NCBI GenBank assembly: GCA_016844955.1
Contig: JAERTH010000029.1
Location: forward strand, 1 to 48,625
DNA length: 48,625 bases
Source of the DNA: Fidelibacterota bacterium
GTDB taxonomy: Bacteria > Fidelibacterota > UBA8477 > JABMPR01
Direction of reading: 5' to 3'
Positions 43,820 through 48,625 of the stretch are shown in pieces (position 1 is the first letter of the stretch; every line of letters starts with the position of its first letter). The position numbers and the translations under genes were made by a program. A model generated the notes under the pieces. The model was not told where the DNA came from. It searched no databases and was given only the letters and a program-made list of their open reading frames with translations.

Positions 43820-45859
43820 ATGAGCGAACAGAAAACCGGTCTTCAGGGAATGATCCAGGAACTTAGAAACAGAAGGGTTTTTCGGGTGGCCGCTGTCTAT
43901 CTGGGAATTGGTTTTGCCATCCTTGAAGCTGCAGATATTATGGTACCCATGCTGGGCTTGCCAGATATCATACTGATTATCGTATTGGGGATTTTGATGA
44001 TTGGATTTCCCATCGCGACCATCTTATCCTGGCATTTGCAATTCACTGAAGAAGGAATTCGCCGTTCACCCACATCAGGTGAGAAACACACTCCCAATCA
44101 AAAACCATTAACCAGCAATGCGCTCATTATTCTGCTGCTCATTGTAATCACAGTTCTGTTGGCCTACCCACGTTTTGTTGATAAAGATAACCCAGGCGTG
44201 CAGACCCCAGTAGCCCTTGAAAACAGGTTGGATCCAAAATCTGTTGCTGTGTTACCCTTTACCAATTTTTCTTCCTCAGACGAAGATGCTTATTTTGCAG
44301 ATGGCATCCATGACGATATCCTTACCCAGTTATCAAAAATTCATGATTTGAAGGTCATTTCCCGGACAACCATGATCAAATATAGAGATACAGAAAAGGG
44401 CATACGGGAGATAGCCACGGAGGTGGGTGCTGCAAACATTCTGGAGGGCAGTGTCCGTAGAGCAGGGAATGCTGTTCGCATCGTAGCCCAGCTTATCAAA
44501 GCCAAATCTGACGAACATCTCTGGGCCGAGACCTACGATCGTGAATACGCTGACATTTTCGCAATCCAAAGCGATGTCGCCCGCAAAATAGCCTCCGCAC
44601 TGAAATCGACACTGACTCCAGAAGAGGAACAGAACCTTGAAATTGCACCTACAGCCAACATGGAAGCCTATGACTATTTCCTCAGAGGAAACACATACTG
44701 GTACACCAAAACTACCAAAGAGGGAAATTTAAAGGCCGTGGCCATGTACGACAGAGCGGTTGAACTTGACCCCACTTTTGGATTGGCATTCGCCAGACTC
44801 TCCATTGTGCATGCAGTTCTCTATCAGGCATCAGCCTGGGATCCCACACCTGAACGTCGAGAGTTATCCAGAAAGAGCCTTGAAAAAGCACAAGCTTTGA
44901 TTCCGGAGCACTCTGAAACAAGATTTGCCCAGGGGATCTATAATCTCTGGTGTTTGGAGGATTCAAAGGCCGCCCTGTTGGAGTTTGAGATAGCTGCGCA
45001 ATTGAATCCCAACAGTGGTGAAATTTTTCAACATATGGGACAGCTCTATCTTTTTGCAGGTGAGTGGGAAAAGTCGGGTGAGTATTTGAACAGAGCTTTT
45101 GAGTTGGATCCTCATGATGTGGGCAATGCTGGCTGGCTTGGTGGATATAATTTTCTAAATCGAAATTTCGATAGGGCAGAACTTCTCTATAGAAAAGAAT
45201 TACATGTGAACCCTGAAATGGCTCAATTATACCGCTGGTATGCTGATGTTTGGGCCTACGGTTTTGGAAATATGCAAAAAGCACTACAGCTATTTGAGGA
45301 GGGATCTGTAATGTCAGACAATCCTGAATCTCTCAATGGATACAAGTTCTGGCATGAGTTAAACGCCCGAAAATATGAGCAAGCCATGGTCACCGCTGAA
45401 TCCCACCCCAACCCTCAATCAACCTTCTATTATAAAAGTATCGCAAATTTCTTTCTGGGGAATCGTGAGATTCAGAGCACCTACCTGGATTCCGCAATGC
45501 AGCAGACCATTGATCGAAACTTGATGACAGCCGGTTCTGAAGCATTTCGCCAGGGGCGGATAGGTCTCATTTATGCGTTACAGGGGAGGAAAGATTTGGC
45601 AATTGAGGCAGGGCAAAAATCCATAGCCATGACGCCTGTCTCAGAGGATGCCCTCAACGGCCCCGACCATGTTTATCGCCTGGCCGAAATTTATGCCGTA
45701 TTGGGTGAAACTGAGGCTGCTATTGCTACCCTGGATAACCTCATGTCCTATCCGAACACCACCACCCTGTGGCGCATCAAATTGAATCCATTTTTTGACC
45801 CCCTTCGTGAGCACGCTGGATACCTGCAATTACTCGCTAAACATGAGATAACCACCTAA
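43820..45859 (+). CDS. TolB-like/TPR membrane protein, copy 1
   Basis: 679 aa, with GGGGA before the ATG. The N-terminal tail (ELRNRRVFRVAAVYLGIGFA) leads into TM segments at about 27-44, 49-73 and 94-112. A TolB-N-like/FlgO-like domain follows at ~145-255 (SVAVLPFTNFSS, FADGIHDDILTQLSKI, LKVISRTTMIKYR, ILEGSVRRAGNAVRI, DEHLWAETYDREYADIFAIQ). This domain is common in FCB and proteobacterial proteins, where it is often joined to adenylate cyclase or HTH domains; neither is present here. From ~270 to the end there are TPRs (AVAMYDRAVELDPTFGLAFARL, AYFLNRNFDRAELL-like helices). It is probably an inner-membrane protein with a protein-binding scaffold. The next gene starts 2 nt after its stop and is a paralogue. 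Confidence 0.85.
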   Translation: MSEQKTGLQGMIQELRNRRVFRVAAVYLGIGFAILEAADIMVPMLGLPDIILIIVLGILMIGFPIATILSWHLQFTEEGIRRSPTSGEKHTPNQKPLTSNALIILLLIVITVLLAYPRFVDKDNPGVQTPVALENRLDPKSVAVLPFTNFSSSDEDAYFADGIHDDILTQLSKIHDLKVISRTTMIKYRDTEKGIREIATEVGAANILEGSVRRAGNAVRIVAQLIKAKSDEHLWAETYDREYADIFAIQSDVARKIASALKSTLTPEEEQNLEIAPTANMEAYDYFLRGNTYWYTKTTKEGNLKAVAMYDRAVELDPTFGLAFARLSIVHAVLYQASAWDPTPERRELSRKSLEKAQALIPEHSETRFAQGIYNLWCLEDSKAALLEFEIAAQLNPNSGEIFQHMGQLYLFAGEWEKSGEYLNRAFELDPHDVGNAGWLGGYNFLNRNFDRAELLYRKELHVNPEMAQLYRWYADVWAYGFGNMQKALQLFEEGSVMSDNPESLNGYKFWHELNARKYEQAMVTAESHPNPQSTFYYKSIANFFLGNREIQSTYLDSAMQQTIDRNLMTAGSEAFRQGRIGLIYALQGRKDLAIEAGQKSIAMTPVSEDALNGPDHVYRLAEIYAVLGETEAAIATLDNLMSYPNTTTLWRIKLNPFFDPLREHAGYLQLLAKHEITT

Positions 45860-45861
45860 AG

Positions 45862-47892
45862 ATGAGGGAGCAGCCGGGCGAGTTCTATCAATTCATCCAG
45901 GAGCTGCAACGTCGGCGTGTGGTTCGGGTTGCCACTGTGTATCTGGGAACTGCCTTTGTCCTGCTGGAGGCCAGCGAGATGATCTTTCCTCGTCTGGGAC
46001 TTCCTGACTGGACCATAAATGCTGTTTTAGGTCTGCTTGCTCTTGGTTTTCCAATTGCTCTGGTTTTGTCCTGGTTTTTTGAAATCACCCCAGATGGCCT
46101 GGCTACTACTCAGCTTTCAGAAACTACTCAGGATAGAACCCAGAAACCCCTTACAAGTAACATCATTATCATTTTTTTGGCTGGCATTATCCTCCTACTA
46201 CTGGCTGGTCCATCTTTTTGGAATAGCTCTGAGAGCCAAAGCTATCACTCCATAAATCCCAAATCGATTGCAGTCCTGCCCTTCACCAGTTTCAACAGCA
46301 AAGCTGAATCACTGGCTTTCGCTGATGGAATCACAGATGTCATTCTGACCCAATTAGCTAAAGTAGGTGACCTGAAAGTGATTTCTCGAACCTCAACCAT
46401 TCAGTACCGCAATACAGAGAAACCCATCCCGGTTATAGCCGCAGAGCTTGGCGTGGCCAACATTCTGGAAGGTAGTGTGCAACGGGTTGGTGATCAGGTC
46501 CGCATTATTGGTCAGCTCATAAGCGCAGAAACAGATGAGCACCTCTGGGCTGAAACTTTTGATCGTGCATATAGTGATGTTTTTGGCGTGCAGACTGAAG
46601 TTGCTCGTTCCATCGCCAGTGCGCTTAAGGCATCATTAACCAAGACTGAAGAAGTTTATCTTGCGCAGCAACCAACACAAAATCAGGAAGCCTGGGACCG
46701 ATATGTCAAATCAGGTATTCTGAGTGGCCAAATGGATGTGAATCGAGATTCGGTGATTGCCCTCCTTGAGGAAGCGATTGCTCTCGATCCTGATTTTACA
46801 CTGGCTTATGGAAGATTGATCGCGATCTATTCAAATGAATACTTTAACGGATTTGATCCCGATGGTAAGCTCCGAAGGAAAGCCCGGAGATATCTCTCAA
46901 TCCTTGGCGGATTGGCTCCCGATTCACCTGATTATCACCTTGCGAAAGGGTTCTACCATTATTATTCCGAACGTGATTATACCGCCGCCATATCAGAATT
47001 AAGCATTGCTCTCATTCATCAGCCTAACAACAGTGAGCTTTTTTGGGCCATGGGACTGGTAAAAAGGAGAGTGGGTGCCTGGATGGAAGCGGTGGACTAT
47101 TTTGAAAAAGCAGTCAACCTGGATCCCCGTTCATTTAAAAAGTCGCGCCTCACCGCTGAAACGGCTCAATTGATTCGAGATTGGGAAAAATCAAGGAAAT
47201 ACTTGGAGCAGATGACCATGATTATCGGTCCAGTCCCTGAATTGGTAGAGCTGCGATACTTCTTGACCATATCATCCACAGGTAGCCTGGAGGCTGCTGA
47301 GCCAATCCTGAATGAACTTATCCAGGAATATGGGGCAGAAGAGATGGCTCCGGCTCTGGAAATGAAGGCTTATCTATCCAGAGATTTTCAGACCTGTCTT
47401 GATCTGGTAGATGATGATGTTGAAGGCGTACCAGAGGAAAAGCTTGAGGCTAAAGCACTTTACTTCAGGTTGGATGGTCAATTGGACTCATCAAGGCACT
47501 ACTATAACAAATTGCTGAGGGGAGATATTGCGGCTATTGAGAGAGACCCCGACTACTGGGGCAATTATCTTACACTAGCGCTTTCACAAGCCGGTATTGG
47601 AGATATTGACGGTGCGAGAAAATCAATTGAAAAACTGAACTCATTCAATGCTGTAATGTCAGATGCAATGACGGGGAATCTTATCAGAGATGAGATGGCC
47701 AGCCTCTACATTATGATTGGGGACTATGAGAAAGCGCTTGATCTGATGGATCAAACCCTGGCTGCTCCAGGTGAGTTCTGTCTTGCCCTGCTCATGCTGG
47801 AACCCATATATGATCCGCTCCGAGAATTGCCCGGGTACAAAAGTATAATAGAGCGATATGAGGGTCAACTTCAACCCGATATAATTTTCTAG
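45862..47892 (+). CDS. TolB-like/TPR membrane protein, copy 2
   Basis: 676 aa, starting 2 nt after the stop of copy 1, so almost certainly the same operon. It has the same plan: a basic N-terminus (ELQRRRVVRVATVYLGTAFV), TM segments near 25-45, 49-72 and 94-112, a TolB-like domain (SIAVLPFTSFNS, FADGITDVILTQLAKVGDLK, ILEGSVQRVGDQVRIIGQLI, DEHLWAETFDRAYSDVFGVQ) and C-terminal TPRs. Similarity to copy 1 is strong up to ~250 and much weaker in the TPR part, so the two copies have probably specialised in partners. No enzymatic or DNA-binding domain is seen. Confidence 0.85.
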   Translation: MREQPGEFYQFIQELQRRRVVRVATVYLGTAFVLLEASEMIFPRLGLPDWTINAVLGLLALGFPIALVLSWFFEITPDGLATTQLSETTQDRTQKPLTSNIIIIFLAGIILLLLAGPSFWNSSESQSYHSINPKSIAVLPFTSFNSKAESLAFADGITDVILTQLAKVGDLKVISRTSTIQYRNTEKPIPVIAAELGVANILEGSVQRVGDQVRIIGQLISAETDEHLWAETFDRAYSDVFGVQTEVARSIASALKASLTKTEEVYLAQQPTQNQEAWDRYVKSGILSGQMDVNRDSVIALLEEAIALDPDFTLAYGRLIAIYSNEYFNGFDPDGKLRRKARRYLSILGGLAPDSPDYHLAKGFYHYYSERDYTAAISELSIALIHQPNNSELFWAMGLVKRRVGAWMEAVDYFEKAVNLDPRSFKKSRLTAETAQLIRDWEKSRKYLEQMTMIIGPVPELVELRYFLTISSTGSLEAAEPILNELIQEYGAEEMAPALEMKAYLSRDFQTCLDLVDDDVEGVPEEKLEAKALYFRLDGQLDSSRHYYNKLLRGDIAAIERDPDYWGNYLTLALSQAGIGDIDGARKSIEKLNSFNAVMSDAMTGNLIRDEMASLYIMIGDYEKALDLMDQTLAAPGEFCLALLMLEPIYDPLRELPGYKSIIERYEGQLQPDIIF

Positions 47893-47903
47893 GTCAGGTG
47901 CAC

Positions 47904-48452
47904 ATGAGTCTTTTTGAATATATAATGGTTCTTACTTCCATACTTATTGGTCTTGGTATTGCTGAATTACTATATGGATTAGTTCGTATGCTGCGCACTG
48001 AGTTCTCGGAAAAATTCTTTCTACCCCAATCGATCTGGGCCGTCTTTATATTTCTTCACTTAATTATGATCTGGTGGTCTCGTTGGGATTTACGCGAAAA
48101 TTTTGAATGGAATATCCTTCAGTTACTACTCTCACTCACCGGTCCAATTTTGCTATTTATCCTGGCTGGACTGATCTTTCCTCAGAACAAAAACAGCAGG
48201 GATCATTATTATCAACAGCGAGACAGCTTTTTCAATATTCTCATTGTTGTGCTTGTGGTCGATAGCTGTCACGAAGTCCTCATCGAAGGTTCAAATATCT
48301 TAAGTCTGGTAAATCTTCTCATTTTTATGATGCTGTTGTCCAGTGTGATTGCTCGTTTTTCATCACGAGATTGGGTGCATACGATTTCTGCTTTAATTTG
48401 CATATTATCAGTTGGTTTCTTTGCTGCCATGACGGTGTTCAGCCTGAGTTAA
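47904..48452 (+). CDS. Small polytopic membrane protein of unknown function
   Basis: 182 aa from ATG 47904, preceded by AGGTCAGG; a GTG at 47898 is an alternative. It has five or six hydrophobic segments (FEYIMVLTSILIGLGIAELL, IWAVFIFLHLIMIWW, LLLSLTGPILLFILAGLIF, FNILIVVLVV, LVNLLIFMMLLSSVIARF, ISALICILSVGFFAAMTVF). The opening FEYIMVLxSIxxGLGIxxLL is recurrent in uncharacterised bacterial membrane proteins. It starts 11 nt after copy 2 of the TolB-like/TPR proteins, suggesting one operon. No functional motif is visible. Confidence 0.7.
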   Translation: MSLFEYIMVLTSILIGLGIAELLYGLVRMLRTEFSEKFFLPQSIWAVFIFLHLIMIWWSRWDLRENFEWNILQLLLSLTGPILLFILAGLIFPQNKNSRDHYYQQRDSFFNILIVVLVVDSCHEVLIEGSNILSLVNLLIFMMLLSSVIARFSSRDWVHTISALICILSVGFFAAMTVFSLS

Positions 48453-48625
48453 CCGTAATATCAGTTGGCAGTATCGGTCGTGCAATCTGGCCGAATGGTA
48501 TCAATTCGTGTTGATTCTGGCACGGAACCCCATAAATGCCACTTGACTAAAGGGGAGCAGCTTCCAATATTCATGGTTTAATCTATCAAGTGAGAGGAAT
48601 CCCATTTTGTCATCCCCAATCAAAA
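48453..48625. other. Trailing 173 nt with nothing recognised
   Basis: No coding frame, terminator or RNA was recognised before the window ends. Confidence 0.4.

Overview
The window (48,625 bases, AT-moderate) looks like a chromosomal segment from an uncultured or poorly described member of the FCB group (Bacteroidota-like lineages such as Marinimicrobia, Calditrichota or KSB1). The main evidence is five large exported proteins that end in the same type A C-terminal sorting domain used by the type IX secretion system (T9SS): an N-P-F-N-P core, an I-Y/F-D-x-x-G-R core and a final K-M-x-x-L-K. Membrane sensors built on 'two-component regulator propeller' repeats also fit this group. No rRNA, tRNA, CRISPR array, IS element or phage gene was recognised. 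The exact phylum cannot be fixed from this sequence alone.

Region 1 (1-15.6 kb) is a surface-protein block. In order it holds: the 3' end of an AGE-type (alpha/alpha)6-barrel protein, a 1134-aa Asp-box propeller protein carrying two flagellar-hook-like inserts, a beta-helix protein paired with a 966-aa multidomain adhesin-like protein, a reverse-strand Ntn hydrolase (choloylglycine/penicillin V acylase family), and an O-antigen ligase-like membrane protein. The start of a 938-aa TIG-like repeat protein overlaps the end of that ligase-like gene.

Region 2 (15.6-28.3 kb) holds a truncated orphan chemotaxis signalling domain, a reverse-strand degenerate reading frame, a membrane-anchored propeller/PAS/LuxR regulator with no kinase domain, a small charged ORF, and a 2414-aa surface protein with LamG, PKD and HYR-like domains, perfect-length 948-nt tandem units, calcium-loop-like motifs and a poly-acidic tract.

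Region 3 (28.5-41.3 kb) is signalling-rich. Two hybrid histidine kinases share almost the same kinase-receiver core but carry different sensors: a 7-TM front end in one, a DUF3365-type CxxCH haem domain in the other. A TPR histidine kinase, a serine beta-lactamase-like hydrolase with a TPR tail, and a BASS-family transporter lie between them.

Region 4 (41.3-48.6 kb) holds a 5'-nucleotidase-like exported metallophosphatase divergent from a dimethylargininase (DDAH-like), then two tandem paralogous TolB-like/TPR membrane proteins and a small polytopic membrane protein.

Several of the surface-protein genes are followed by near-identical rho-independent terminators (stem around GCCCCTGA / AGGGGC). 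The window mainly describes how this cell builds and exports large repeat proteins and senses its surroundings. No DNA-binding response regulator is encoded beside the kinases, so their outputs lie elsewhere.
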